Shown here: positions 39,277 to 49,493 of the stretch, one piece after another
Layout: the number at the start of each line of letters is the position of its first letter
How positions within the stretch are numbered: position 1 is the first letter of the stretch
From: Burkholderiales bacterium
GTDB lineage: Bacteria > Pseudomonadota > Gammaproteobacteria > Burkholderiales > Burkholderiaceae_C
Assembly: GCA_016000265.1 (NCBI GenBank)
Contig: JAECRL010000010.1
Span: 62,001 to 126,000 of the forward strand
Direction of reading: 5' to 3'
DNA: 64,000 nucleotides
Translations under genes and position numbers: made by a program
Notes under the pieces: generated by a model
The model's database searches: none
Told to the model about the DNA's origin: nothing
The model's input: only the letters and a program-made list of their open reading frames with translations

Positions 39277-40088
39277 ATCAGCCGATCAGGCCGGATGTCG
39301 CGCAGGATCGTCGTCGCGATCTCCTCGATCGACTTGTGCGTGGACGACAGCCACGCGATGCCCTCGCGGCGCATCATCGACTCGGCCGCGCTCACCTCGG
39401 TGCGGCAATTCAACAGGCTGGCGTACTTGCTGCCCGGGCGACGCTCGTTGCGGATCTGAGACAAGCGAACCGGGTCGATCGTCAGCCCGAAGCACTTCTT
39501 GCGATACGGCTTGAGCATCGAGGGCAGGAAGCCCCGGTCGAAATCCTCGGGGATCAAGGGCACGTTGGCCGCCTTGATGCCGTGCTGCATCGCCAGGTAG
39601 AGCGAAGTCGGCGTCTTGCCACAGCGGCTCACCCCCACCAGCACCACATCGGCCTCTTCGATGTTGCGCGACGACTGCCCGTCGTCGTGCTCCAGCGCGA
39701 AGTTGATGGCCTCGATGCGACCGTTGTATTCCTGGTCCACGCTGGCGTCGCTGAAGCGGCCCACGCGGTGGTTGGACTTCATGTTGAACTCCTCCTCGAG
39801 GGGTTCAACAAAGGTCTTGATCACATCAAAGACCTTGCCCTGACAGGTTTTCAGGATGGCCAGCACGTCGTCATTGGCCAAGGTCGTGAACACGATGGCG
39901 CGCTTGCCCTCGCGCTCGCAGGCGTTGTTGATTTCACGCACCACCTGGAAGGCCTTGTCCTCGGTGTCGATGAAGGGCCGGCGCACGTGGCGAGGCTTGA
40001 TCGCGAACTGAGCCAGGATGGAGTTGCCCATGGTTTCGGCGGTGATGCCGGTGCCATCGGAGACGAAGAAGACACTGCGGTCGGACAT
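39270..40088 (-). CDS. ppsR: PEP synthase regulatory protein (kinase/pyrophosphorylase)
   Basis: PpsR (DUF299 family) switches PEP synthase off and on by ADP-dependent phosphorylation and Pi-dependent dephosphorylation of an active-site threonine. The 272 residues begin MSDRSVFFVSDGTGITAETM, the invariant family start, and have the nucleotide-binding loop VLVGVSRCGKTPTSLYLAMQ. The end YASLLNCRTEVSAAESMMRR and IPWLxSTHKSIEEIAT-like segment are also conserved. The ATG at 40088 is chosen over the upstream in-frame start. It is divergent from its target gene ppsA. Confidence 0.96.
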   Translation of the reverse strand: MSDRSVFFVSDGTGITAETMGNSILAQFAIKPRHVRRPFIDTEDKAFQVVREINNACEREGKRAIVFTTLANDDVLAILKTCQGKVFDVIKTFVEPLEEEFNMKSNHRVGRFSDASVDQEYNGRIEAINFALEHDDGQSSRNIEEADVVLVGVSRCGKTPTSLYLAMQHGIKAANVPLIPEDFDRGFLPSMLKPYRKKCFGLTIDPVRLSQIRNERRPGSKYASLLNCRTEVSAAESMMRREGIAWLSSTHKSIEEIATTILRDIRPDRLIY

Positions 40089-40191
40089 GGCGCGGGGCGG
40101 GACCGCGAATGGGGGTGTGAGGTGTTCACACAAGGCCCCGGCGCCGGTCCCTGAATCGGGTGGAAGACAGGACGGATCATAGGCGGGACCC

Positions 40192-40197
40192 TACAAT
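40192..40197 (+). promoter_or_regulatory. ppsA promoter -10 box
   Basis: TACAAT lies 153 bases upstream of the ppsA ATG in the 262-base gap shared with ppsR. The -35 position (about 40169-40174) is a poor match. If used, it gives a leader of about 147 bases. Confidence 0.4.
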
Positions 40198-40313
40198 CTG
40201 CTCAACAGGTGTCCAAGCCAACAGGCAAGACAGCGGGCATGCGTGCGCCAGGTTCACAACACACAGAACAAACGACCTGGCAGCCAGCCCCTCTGCGCAC
40301 ACGAAGCCATTGG

Positions 40314-40331
40314 ATGCCGCCGGCATTTTTT
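40314..40331 (+). terminator. small hairpin with T-run in the ppsA leader
   Basis: ATGCC-GCC-GGCAT (40314-40326) is followed directly by six T. It stands 19 bases before the ppsA ATG and just before its GGAG. The stem is only 5 bp, so termination would be weak. It could act as an attenuator or simply be chance. Confidence 0.3.
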
Positions 40332-40350
40332 CACCATCCTGGAGCTTTTC

Positions 40351-42764
<2,414 letters not shown>

Positions 42765-42768
<4 letters not shown>

Positions 42769-42793
42769 CGCCCTGCCTGATTCAGGCTATAAT
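42765..42793 (+). promoter_or_regulatory. promoter of the rpsF operon
   Basis: CTGACG (42765-42770) and a perfect TATAAT (42788-42793) are exactly 17 bases apart. The -35 box overlaps the stop codon of ppsA (42766-42768). Confidence 0.8.
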
Positions 42794-42820
42794 CGAAAGC
42801 TTTTCCGCCTGTTGCAATTC

Positions 42821-42911
42821 GACCCTCACCATGAGGGTCGGCTTGCAGCGACCTTGCCGTACGCGGGTTTGACGCTTCGCGACGGCTTCCATCCCACCCT
42901 TAAAAAGGTGG
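42821..42911 (+). promoter_or_regulatory. structured 5' leader of rpsF
   Basis: The roughly 130-base leader of rpsF contains two hairpins. The first is a perfect 8-bp stem GACCCTCA/TGAGGGTC with a CCA loop (42821-42839). The second is CCACC-C-TT/AA-GGTGG with one bulged C (42894-42911), ending 9 bases before the AAGGAG of rpsF. Leaders of rpsF operons in many bacteria bind the S6:S18 complex. Whether either hairpin matches that motif cannot be decided by eye. Confidence 0.45.
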
Positions 42912-42929
42912 AATCCACAAGGAGTTCTC

Positions 42930-43295
42930 ATGCGTCACTATGAAATCATCGTGCTGATCCACCCGGATCAAAGCGAACAGGTTCCGGCCATGCTGGAGCG
43001 CTACAAGACCCTGATCACCACCAATGGTGGCCAGGTTCACCGCGTTGAAGACTGGGGCCGCCGTCAGCTGGCTTACCAGATCAACAAGCTGGCCAAGGCG
43101 CACTACCTGTGCCTGAACGTCGAAATCAGCAAGGACACCCTGGCTGAAATCGAAACCGGCTTCAAGTTCAACGACGCCGTGCTGCGTCACCTGACCGTGC
43201 TGAAGGACAAGGCCGAGACCGCTCCTTCCGTGATGATGAAGCAAGTTGAGCGTGAAGAGGCCCGCAAGGCCCAGCAGGAGCAAGCCACCGCCTGA
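42930..43295 (+). CDS. rpsF: 30S ribosomal protein S6
   Basis: S6 is a 30S platform protein that pairs with S18. The 121 residues begin [22 protein letters not shown] and contain [21 protein letters not shown], both diagnostic. The C-terminus is alanine- and glutamate-rich. The AAGGAG at 5 bases from the ATG is near perfect. First gene of rpsF-priB-rpsR-rplI. Confidence 0.98.
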   Translation: MRHYEIIVLIHPDQSEQVPAMLERYKTLITTNGGQVHRVEDWGRRQLAYQINKLAKAHYLCLNVEISKDTLAEIETGFKFNDAVLRHLTVLKDKAETAPSVMMKQVEREEARKAQQEQATA

Positions 43296-43357
43296 TTCAT
43301 GCCGCAAGGCGTGATCAGACACCCGTCCCCGCGTGATGAGCCCTGGCGCTGCAAGAC

Positions 43358-43648
43358 ATGAATCAGGTCCTGCTGTCAGCCAAGATCATCGAGCGCAAGG
43401 CGCTGAGATACACCCCCGCCGGCCTGCCCGCCCTGGACCTCATGCTTGAGCATGAATCCGAGGTGAGCGAGAACCAGCAAACCCGCAAGGTCAAGCTGGA
43501 AGTCAAGGCCGTGGCCCTGGGCGAGATCGCACACCGACTCACCCGGCTGGACAGTGGCGAAACCTTTGGTTTTGCCGGCTTCCTGGGTGCCCCGCGCAAC
43601 GGACGAGGCGTGCTGCTCCACATCACCGCACTCAACGACATCGTTTAA
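43358..43648 (+). CDS. priB: primosomal replication protein N
   Basis: PriB is a small OB-fold single-strand DNA-binding protein that helps PriA restart replication forks. The 96 residues show NQVLLSAKIIERKALRYTPAG, LDLMLEHESEV, VKAVALGEIAHRLTR and the C-terminal FGFAGFLGAPRNGRGVLLHIT. It sits between rpsF and rpsR, its conserved place in Beta- and Gammaproteobacteria. Confidence 0.95.
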   Translation: MNQVLLSAKIIERKALRYTPAGLPALDLMLEHESEVSENQQTRKVKLEVKAVALGEIAHRLTRLDSGETFGFAGFLGAPRNGRGVLLHITALNDIV

Positions 43649-43678
43649 ACACATCCATTCGGATACTGAGAGGTCATC

Positions 43679-43972
43679 ATGGCTGCTCCCCGCTCCAAGA
43701 ACGGCAAGTTCTCCAAAGACCGCAAGGGCAAGCGCAACACGCAATCCCTGCTGTTCCGCCGCAAGCGCTTCTGCCGCTTCACCGTCGCTGGCGTCGAACA
43801 AATCGACTACAAGGACGTCGACACCCTGCGCGATTTCATCGCTGAAAACGGCAAGATCATCCCCGCACGCCTGACCGGCACCCGCGCGATCTACCAGCGT
43901 CAGCTGACCACCGCCATCAAGCGCGCTCGCTTCCTGGCCCTGCTGCCTTACAGCGATCAGCACCGCGTCTAA
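43679..43972 (+). CDS. rpsR: 30S ribosomal protein S18
   Basis: S18 binds S6 on the 30S platform. The 97 residues carry the family core [43 protein letters not shown] and the basic end [27 protein letters not shown] precedes the ATG. The N-terminus ([20 protein letters not shown]) is longer than in E. coli, as in other betaproteobacteria. Confidence 0.98.
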   Translation: MAAPRSKNGKFSKDRKGKRNTQSLLFRRKRFCRFTVAGVEQIDYKDVDTLRDFIAENGKIIPARLTGTRAIYQRQLTTAIKRARFLALLPYSDQHRV

Positions 43973-43984
43973 GGAGTCCCTGTC

Positions 43985-44437
43985 ATGCAAATCATCCTCC
44001 TCGAAAAAGTCGCCAACCTGGGCAACCTGGGTGATGTGGTCAAGGTCAAGGACGGCTACGCCCGTAACTTCCTGATCCCGACCGGTCAAGCCCGTCGTGC
44101 CACCGAAAAGGCCGTCGCTGAGTTCGAAGCCCGCCGCGCCGAGCTGGAAAAGGCCTCCGCTGAAAAGCTGGCCGCCGCTCAAGCCCTGGGCGAAAAGCTC
44201 AGCGGCAAGACCGTCTCCGTCAGCCAGAAGGCTGGCGTGGACGGCCGCCTGTTCGGCTCCGTCACCAACCACGACATCGCCGAAGGCCTGACCGCCGCTG
44301 GCTTCACCGTCGCCAAGCAGCAGGTTCGCCTGCCCAACGGCCCGCTGAAGACCACCGGTGAACACGCCGTCTCCGTGTCCCTGCACACCGACGTCGTCGT
44401 GGACGTGACCGTTCAAGTGGTCGGCGAAACCGTCTGA
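43985..44437 (+). CDS. rplI: 50S ribosomal protein L9
   Basis: L9 is a two-domain protein joined by a long helix at the base of the L1 stalk. The 150 residues begin [21 protein letters not shown], followed by [21 protein letters not shown] and a C-terminal domain with [16 protein letters not shown]. Length is normal. It lies 12 bases after rpsR and is followed by an intrinsic terminator. Confidence 0.98.
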   Translation: MQIILLEKVANLGNLGDVVKVKDGYARNFLIPTGQARRATEKAVAEFEARRAELEKASAEKLAAAQALGEKLSGKTVSVSQKAGVDGRLFGSVTNHDIAEGLTAAGFTVAKQQVRLPNGPLKTTGEHAVSVSLHTDVVVDVTVQVVGETV

Positions 44438-44482
44438 TCACGGTGACACCGATGGTGGGTTGACTGCTCAGCCCACCCCAGC

Positions 44483-44514
44483 AAAGCCGGCGCATGCCGG
44501 CTTTGTCGTTTCTG
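44483..44514 (+). terminator. intrinsic terminator after rplI
   Basis: A perfect 9-bp stem AAAGCCGGC/GCCGGCTTT with a GCAT loop (44483-44504) is followed by TTTGTCGTTT. It ends the rpsF-rplI operon and separates it from dnaB. Confidence 0.8.
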
Positions 44515-44550
44515 GGCCCCGCTGGTGAGCCCAGCGAGGCGAGCGCCGAG

Positions 44551-44603
44551 TTGTCCACGAACTTCCCCAGGAAGTCCCCCGCTTGTCCACAGGCTTGCCC
44601 ACA
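44551..44603 (+). promoter_or_regulatory. three DnaA-box-like 9-mers upstream of dnaB
   Basis: TTGTCCACG (44551-44559), TTGTCCACA (44583-44591) and TTGCCCACA (44595-44603) all lie in the same orientation within 53 bases, ending 33 bases before the preferred dnaB start. The middle one differs from the DnaA consensus TTATCCACA at one position, the others at two. They may let DnaA control dnaB. Confidence 0.5.
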
Positions 44604-44636
44604 GGGTCGCACCCGCGCGCCCGTATGATTGAACCC

Positions 44637-46070
44637 ATGGCCGCTGTCTTCCCCACCTCGTCTTCCTTCCGGAACCCCGCCGACGCCCCCAGCAGCGATG
44701 AAATCGCCCGCCTGCGCGTGCCGCCGCATTCCATCGAGGCCGAACAAAGCGTGCTGGGGGGCTTGTTGCTGGACAACAGCGCCTGGGACCGGGCCGCCGA
44801 CCTGCTGCACGAAGGCGATTTTTACCGCCACGAGCACCAGCTGATCTTCGTGGCCATCCAGCAGCTGATCTCGGGATCCAAACCGGCCGACGTCATCACC
44901 GTTTTCGAGCAACTTCAGATGCAGGGCAAGGCCACCGACGTGGGTGGCCTCACCTACCTCAACGCACTGGCCCAATCGGTGCCAAGTGCGGCCAACATGC
45001 GTCGCTACGCCGAGATCGTGCGCGAGCGCGCGGTGTTGCGCAAACTGGTCACCGTCAGCGACGAAATCGCCACCCAGGCCTTCAACCCGCAGGGCAAGTC
45101 GGTCTCCGACATGCTCGACGAGGCCGAAGCCAAGATCATGAAGATCGGGGAGGAAGGCAGCCGCAACAAGCAGGGCTTCTTCGCCATGGACACCCTGGTG
45201 GTCGACCTGCTGGACCGCGTGCAGGAGCTGGCTGACAACGGCGCCGAAGACGTCACCGGCGTGCGCACCGGCTTCATCGACATGGACAAGATGACGGCCG
45301 GCCTGCAAAAGGGCGACCTCATCATCCTGGCCGCACGCCCCTCCATGGGCAAGACCGCGTTCGCGCTGAACATCGGCGAGAACGTGGCCGTCAACGAAGG
45401 CCTGCCCGTGGCCGTGTTCTCCATGGAAATGGGCGCCTCGCAGCTGGCGCTTCGGATGGTCGGCTCGATTGGCCGCATCAACCAGCAAAACCTGCGCACC
45501 GGCCGCCTCACGGACGACGAATGGAGCCGACTGAGCGAGACCGTTGAGAAACTCAGCCACGCGCGCGTGTTCATCGACGAAACGCCCGGCTTGTCGCCCA
45601 ACGAGCTGCGTGCGCGCTCGCGTCGCCTGGCTCGCCAGTTCGGCGGCACACTCGGCCTGATCATCGTCGACTACCTGCAGCTGATGAGCGGCTCGGGTGG
45701 CAACGAAGAAAACCGCGCCACGGTCATCGGTGAGATCTCTCGCGGCCTCAAGGCCCTGGCCAAGGAGCTGCAGTGTCCCGTGATCGCGCTGTCGCAGCTC
45801 AACCGATCGGTTGAGACCCGCCCTGACAAACGCCCCATGATGTCCGACCTGCGCGAATCCGGCGCCATCGAGCAGGACGCTGACGTCATCATGTTCATCT
45901 ACCGGGACGAGTACTACAACAAGGAGTCCAAAATCCCGGGCACGGCCGAAATCATCATCGGCAAACAGCGTAACGGCCCCGTGGGCAGCGTGCACCTGGG
46001 CTTCATCAAGGCCAACACGCGCTTTGAAAACCTCGCGCCAGGCACCTACCTCGGCGGCGACGAATACTGA
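44637..46070 (+). CDS. dnaB: replicative DNA helicase
   Basis: DnaB is the hexameric 5'-3' helicase that unwinds the chromosome ahead of the replisome. The 477 residues have an N-terminal helical domain (VPPHSIEAEQSVLGGLLLDN, HEHQLIFVAIQQLI) and a linker. The RecA-like motor follows with Walker A in AARPSMGKTAFALNI, the SMEMGASQLALRM motif, Walker B in LGLIIVDYLQLMSG, and the arginine-finger region IALSQLNRSVE then QDADVIMFIYRDEYY. The start is uncertain between ATG codons at 44637 and 44625. It follows rplI, a conserved arrangement. Its last 25 bases overlap the 3' end of the LysR gene on the other strand. Confidence 0.97.
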   Translation: MAAVFPTSSSFRNPADAPSSDEIARLRVPPHSIEAEQSVLGGLLLDNSAWDRAADLLHEGDFYRHEHQLIFVAIQQLISGSKPADVITVFEQLQMQGKATDVGGLTYLNALAQSVPSAANMRRYAEIVRERAVLRKLVTVSDEIATQAFNPQGKSVSDMLDEAEAKIMKIGEEGSRNKQGFFAMDTLVVDLLDRVQELADNGAEDVTGVRTGFIDMDKMTAGLQKGDLIILAARPSMGKTAFALNIGENVAVNEGLPVAVFSMEMGASQLALRMVGSIGRINQQNLRTGRLTDDEWSRLSETVEKLSHARVFIDETPGLSPNELRARSRRLARQFGGTLGLIIVDYLQLMSGSGGNEENRATVIGEISRGLKALAKELQCPVIALSQLNRSVETRPDKRPMMSDLRESGAIEQDADVIMFIYRDEYYNKESKIPGTAEIIIGKQRNGPVGSVHLGFIKANTRFENLAPGTYLGGDEY

Positions 46071-46984
46071 GCCTGGCAGGCGTCCGCCACCGCGCGGATC
46101 TCCTGGCGCAGCCAGCGGCGCAGCGGATCGGCCTCGGTGCGTTCGTGCCAGATCTGCATGACCTGCACCGGCGGCACCACCAGGGGCAGCGGGTGCATGA
46201 CCAGGCCCGCGTCGTGGGAGACGGCCTCCTCGGCCACCGTGCGCAGGCAGCACAGCAGCAGGTCGCTGCCCCGCACGAGGCTGACGGGCGCCAGGAAGCT
46301 CGACAACCCCGCCACCACCCGCCGCTTGAGGCCTTGGGCGGACAGGGCCCGATCGATGAGGCCATCGAGGTCCCCCGTGAGGGTCGTCAAGACGTGCTCG
46401 CTGGCGACGAAGGCATCCAAGGTCAGGCCGTGCTGGCAGGCCGGGTGACTTCGGCTGGAGAGCACCACAAAAGACTCGCTCCAGAGGCTTTGCTGGCGCA
46501 AGGTGCCAGCCAGGTCGGCGTAAAAACCAGCGATGGCGAGATCGCAGGCGCCGGTTTCCAGCTCGGCGCGCGGCAGGGCCCCACGCGTGTGGTGGGTGAT
46601 CAGCACGACGCCCGGGGCCTGGGCCCGGACGCGCGGCAGCAAGCGGGGCAGCAGCGTCTGCTCCATGTAGTCGGTGGAGTGGATGTGCAGGCGGGCTTGA
46701 ATGTGGCGCAAGTCGAAGGCGCCCAACCCACCGTAAAACCCGTCGATGGCAAGCATGAGGCGAGACACCTCGGGGGCCAAAGCGTGGGCGCGCGGGGTCG
46801 GGGCGAGGCCACGCGGGGCGCGCACGAACAAGGGGTCGCCAAACGCCTGTCGCAGGCGATTGAGCTGGTGACTGAGCGCCGGCTGGCTCAGGGACAGGCG
46901 ATGTGCCGCTCGCGTGACCTGCCCCTCCTGGTAGACCACGTGAAAAACACGAAGCAGGTTCAGATCCTGGCCTTCAACATTCAT
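46046..46984 (-). CDS. LysR-family transcriptional regulator
   Basis: A 312-residue regulator with an N-terminal winged helix-turn-helix (DLNLLRVFHVVYQEGQVTRAAHRLSLSQPALSHQLNRLRQAFGD, about 7-52) and a C-terminal effector-binding domain of the periplasmic-binding fold. The effector is unknown. It is divergent from a DJ-1/PfpI gene, with 127 bases between the two starts. LysR proteins usually control the divergent neighbour, so that gene is the likely target. The 3' end overlaps dnaB by 25 bases. Confidence 0.92.
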   Translation of the reverse strand: MNVEGQDLNLLRVFHVVYQEGQVTRAAHRLSLSQPALSHQLNRLRQAFGDPLFVRAPRGLAPTPRAHALAPEVSRLMLAIDGFYGGLGAFDLRHIQARLHIHSTDYMEQTLLPRLLPRVRAQAPGVVLITHHTRGALPRAELETGACDLAIAGFYADLAGTLRQQSLWSESFVVLSSRSHPACQHGLTLDAFVASEHVLTTLTGDLDGLIDRALSAQGLKRRVVAGLSSFLAPVSLVRGSDLLLCCLRTVAEEAVSHDAGLVMHPLPLVVPPVQVMQIWHERTEADPLRRWLRQEIRAVADACQAQYSSPPR

Positions 46985-47056
46985 TTTCTGGATGCCTCAT
47001 ATTCATGCCAGCCTCTTTTCGAATGACTGGTGGCTTTCTAACATGCACCCATGCCG

Positions 47057-47098
47057 TTGACACACGACGGTGCCACGCAAACGCATGCAACTGCATGC
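47057..47098 (+). promoter_or_regulatory. -35 box and palindrome before the DJ-1/PfpI gene
   Basis: A perfect TTGACA (47057-47062) lies upstream of a 7-bp inverted repeat GCATGCA-AC-TGCATGC (47083-47098) that falls where the -10 box should be. No TATAAT-like sequence is present at the right distance. A regulator bound at the palindrome would compete with or assist RNA polymerase. The linked LysR protein is the obvious candidate. Confidence 0.4.
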
Positions 47099-47111
47099 AG
47101 AAAGGCCTCCC

Positions 47112-47789
47112 ATGAAGATCCTGATGGTCCTCACCTCGCACGACCAACTTGGCAACACCGGCCTCAAAACCGGGTTCTGGCTGGAAGAGTTCGCGTCGCC
47201 TTACTACGTCTTCCGGGACGCAGGCGCCCAGGTCACCCTGGCGTCCCCGCTCGGTGGCCACCCACCCATCGACCCCAAAAGCGACGCCCCCGAGGCTCAA
47301 ACGCCCGCCACCGAGCGCTTCCGGGGCGACGCCGCCGCGCAAGATGCGCTCGCTTCGACGCTGCCGCTGCACTCGCTCCAGGCCAGCGACTTCGACGCCC
47401 TCTTCTACCCAGGCGGCCACGGCCCGCTTTGGGACCTGGCGGAAAGCCGTGAATCGGCCGCGCTGATCGAAGCTTTCCTGGCCCAGGACAAGCCGGTGGG
47501 CGCGGTCTGCCACGCCCCCGGCGTGTTGCGACACGCACGCAAGCCCGACGGCACGCCGCTGGTGCAGGGACTTGAAGTCACCGGCTTCGCCAACACCGAG
47601 GAAGACGCGGTCCAGCTCAGCGAGGTCGTGCCCTTCCTGGTGGAAGACATGCTCAAGGGCCACGGCGGCCTCTACACCCGGGGCCCGGACTGGGCGAGCC
47701 ACGTGGCCGTCTCCGGCAGGCTGGTGACAGGGCAGAACCCCGCCTCGTCCGATGCGAGCGCCGAGGCGGTGTTGAAGCAACTGCGCTGA
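47112..47789 (+). CDS. DJ-1/PfpI family protein (Hsp31-like)
   Basis: A 225-residue member of the DJ-1/ThiJ/PfpI superfamily, closest in layout to class I glutamine amidotransferase-like or YhbO/Hsp31-type glyoxalases and chaperones. Marks are MKILMVLTSHDQ, the segment TGFWLEEFASPYYVFRDAGAQ (with the conserved glutamate), LFYPGGHGPLWDLAE, and the nucleophile cysteine with its histidine in PVGAVCHAPGVL. The C-terminus VSGRLVTGQNPASSDASAEAV is also typical. It may detoxify glyoxals or repair glycated molecules. The ATG at 47112 is the family start. Likely controlled by the divergent LysR gene. A strong terminator follows. Confidence 0.92.
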   Translation: MKILMVLTSHDQLGNTGLKTGFWLEEFASPYYVFRDAGAQVTLASPLGGHPPIDPKSDAPEAQTPATERFRGDAAAQDALASTLPLHSLQASDFDALFYPGGHGPLWDLAESRESAALIEAFLAQDKPVGAVCHAPGVLRHARKPDGTPLVQGLEVTGFANTEEDAVQLSEVVPFLVEDMLKGHGGLYTRGPDWASHVAVSGRLVTGQNPASSDASAEAVLKQLR

Positions 47790-47803
47790 GTCACGTAAGC
47801 ATG

Positions 47804-47835
47804 AAAAAGGGAGCCCCGAAGGCTCCCTTTTTTTT
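47804..47835. terminator. bidirectional intrinsic terminator
   Basis: GGGAGCC/GGCTCCC with a 5-base loop (47809-47827) is flanked by five A on the left and eight T on the right. It can end both the DJ-1/PfpI gene (plus) and the convergent Bax-inhibitor gene (minus). Confidence 0.88.
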
Positions 47836-47848
47836 GAGGCTTGCGCAA

Positions 47849-48544
47849 TCAGTCGTCGCTGCCACCCAGGCCGGTGAACAGTTGCAGCAGGGCCGTGAAG
47901 ACGTTGTAGACGCTCAGGTAAACCGACAGCGTGGCGGTGACGTAGTTGGTCTCGCCGCCATCCAGGATGCGCTTGAGGTCGTACAGGATGAAGGCCGAGA
48001 AGATCAGCACGGCCATGGCCGAGATGGCCAGCATCAAAGCGGGCATCTGCAGCCAGATGTTGGCCAGCGAAGCCACGATCAGCACCAGTGCGCCGACGAA
48101 CAGCCACTTGCCCATGCCACTGATGTCGCGCTTGATCGTGCTCGACAGCGTGGCCATGGCCGCGAAGATGACGGCGGTGCCACCGAAGGCCATGCCGATG
48201 AGCTGGCTGCCGTTGGACAGGCCCAGCACGAAGCCCAGCAAGCGCGAGAGCATCAGGCCCATGAAGAAGGTGAAGCCCAGCAGCAGCAGCACGCCGACGC
48301 CGGAGTGCTTGAACTTCTCGATGGCGTAGAAGAAGCCAAAAGCGATGGCCATGAAGGCGATCGCGCTGATCAGGGGGCTGCCGGCAAACAGGCTGAAGCC
48401 GAACGAGACGCCCACCCAGGCGCCCAGCACCGTCGGGATCATCGACAGCGCCAGCAGGGCGTAGGTGTTGCGCAGCACGCGCTGGCGGTCGGCACCCAGC
48501 GAGCCGCCGTAGACGACGTCAAGGGATTTGAGAGAGCGGTCCAT
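47849..48544 (-). CDS. Bax inhibitor-1/YccA family membrane protein
   Basis: A 231-residue inner-membrane protein with seven predicted transmembrane segments. The family start RVLRNTYALLALSMIPTVLGAW, the middle SRLLGFVLGLSNGSQLIGMAFGGTAVIF and the C-terminal ALNLYLSVYNVFTALLQL-like segment with a trailing aspartate pair match YccA/BI-1. E. coli YccA inhibits the FtsH protease, and bacterial homologues such as BsYetJ are pH-sensitive calcium leak channels. The ATG at 48544 has GGAGGAA directly upstream and is preferred to an in-frame start 18 bases earlier. Confidence 0.92.
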   Translation of the reverse strand: MDRSLKSLDVVYGGSLGADRQRVLRNTYALLALSMIPTVLGAWVGVSFGFSLFAGSPLISAIAFMAIAFGFFYAIEKFKHSGVGVLLLLGFTFFMGLMLSRLLGFVLGLSNGSQLIGMAFGGTAVIFAAMATLSSTIKRDISGMGKWLFVGALVLIVASLANIWLQMPALMLAISAMAVLIFSAFILYDLKRILDGGETNYVTATLSVYLSVYNVFTALLQLFTGLGGSDD

Positions 48545-48619
48545 GGTTCCTCCGAAAAACAAGGGGCGTGACGCCCGCAGATGCGTGAATCTTAGGGCAA
48601 GTCACCCCGGCCTGCCGAA

Positions 48620-49465
48620 TCAGTGGGCATGGCCCGGTGCCAGGCGACGCCGCAGCGACTCGTAAAAGCAAATCGCGGTGGCCGCGGCCACGTTGAGCGA
48701 CTCTTCCCCGCCGGGCTGCGGGATCTTCACCGCCAGGGCGCAGCGCGAGAGCAACTCGTCGGACACGCCCTGCCCTTCGTGGCCCATGACCCAGGCACAG
48801 GGCTCGGGCAGGTCCACCGCGTGCAAGTCGTGCTCGGTGTGCGAACTGGTGGCCACCAGCGGAACCCCCAGCTCGTCGAGTTGCTCGACCTGCAGTTGCT
48901 CGACCAGCCTGAGCGCGAAGTGCGCCCCCATGCCGGCGCGCAGCACCTTGGGGGACCACAGCCCCGCGGTGCCCTTGAGGGCCAACACCTGGGTCACGCC
49001 CAGGGCGGCCGCGCTGCGCAGGATGCTGCCGACGTTGCCGGCGTCTTGCAGGCGGTCCAGCACCACCGAGGGCACACCCGGTTGGGGTCGACTCAACGTG
49101 GCCGCGTCTCCTCCCAGGGCAAGCAAATAGCCGATGCCAGCAGGAGACTCCAGGCCGGTGAACGCTTTCCACAAAGAAACCGGCACCACCACGACCCTCG
49201 CCGCTCGACGCGCCAGGCGGGTCGCCACATCGGCACGCGGGTCGTTGCGGTCGCCCACCCCGTGCTCACCCAGCCAGGCGTTGTCGGTCACCACGGCCAC
49301 AGGAGTCTGCACGCCGCGGCTCAAGGCCGCCGAACACAGGTGGTCCCCCTCCAGCCAGACCTCGCCCTGCTTGCGGTAGGCCAGCGGCTCCTGAGACAGG
49401 CGGCGAAGGCGCTGGATGAACGCGTTCTCGCGGGAGGTGATGAGCTGAACGGATGAGTCGGCCAT
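48620..49465 (-). CDS. TrmH/SpoU-family RNA 2'-O-methyltransferase
   Basis: A 281-residue SPOUT-class methyltransferase. The N-terminal substrate-binding part (ITSRENAFIQRLRRLSQEPLA, then GEVWLEGDHLCSAAL) is followed by the knotted catalytic domain. That domain has motif 1 LDRLQDAGNVGSILRSAAALGV, motif 2 WVMGHEGQGVSDELL and motif 3 VKIPQPGGEESLNVAAATAICFYE. These are the SAM-binding knot motifs. The RNA target (tRNA or 23S rRNA) is not evident. It lies 28 bases after rnhB in the lipid A gene run. Confidence 0.92.
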   Translation of the reverse strand: MADSSVQLITSRENAFIQRLRRLSQEPLAYRKQGEVWLEGDHLCSAALSRGVQTPVAVVTDNAWLGEHGVGDRNDPRADVATRLARRAARVVVVPVSLWKAFTGLESPAGIGYLLALGGDAATLSRPQPGVPSVVLDRLQDAGNVGSILRSAAALGVTQVLALKGTAGLWSPKVLRAGMGAHFALRLVEQLQVEQLDELGVPLVATSSHTEHDLHAVDLPEPCAWVMGHEGQGVSDELLSRCALAVKIPQPGGEESLNVAAATAICFYESLRRRLAPGHAH

Positions 49466-49493
49466 GGGTGGGGTCGGAAGGTGGCGCCAGGCT

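Noticed and set aside
44595-44629. TTGCCC and TATGAT as a dnaB promoter
   Set aside because: The boxes are 23 bases apart, outside the usual 16-18, and the TATGAT overlaps a candidate start codon. The TTGCCCACA is better read as a DnaA-box-like site.
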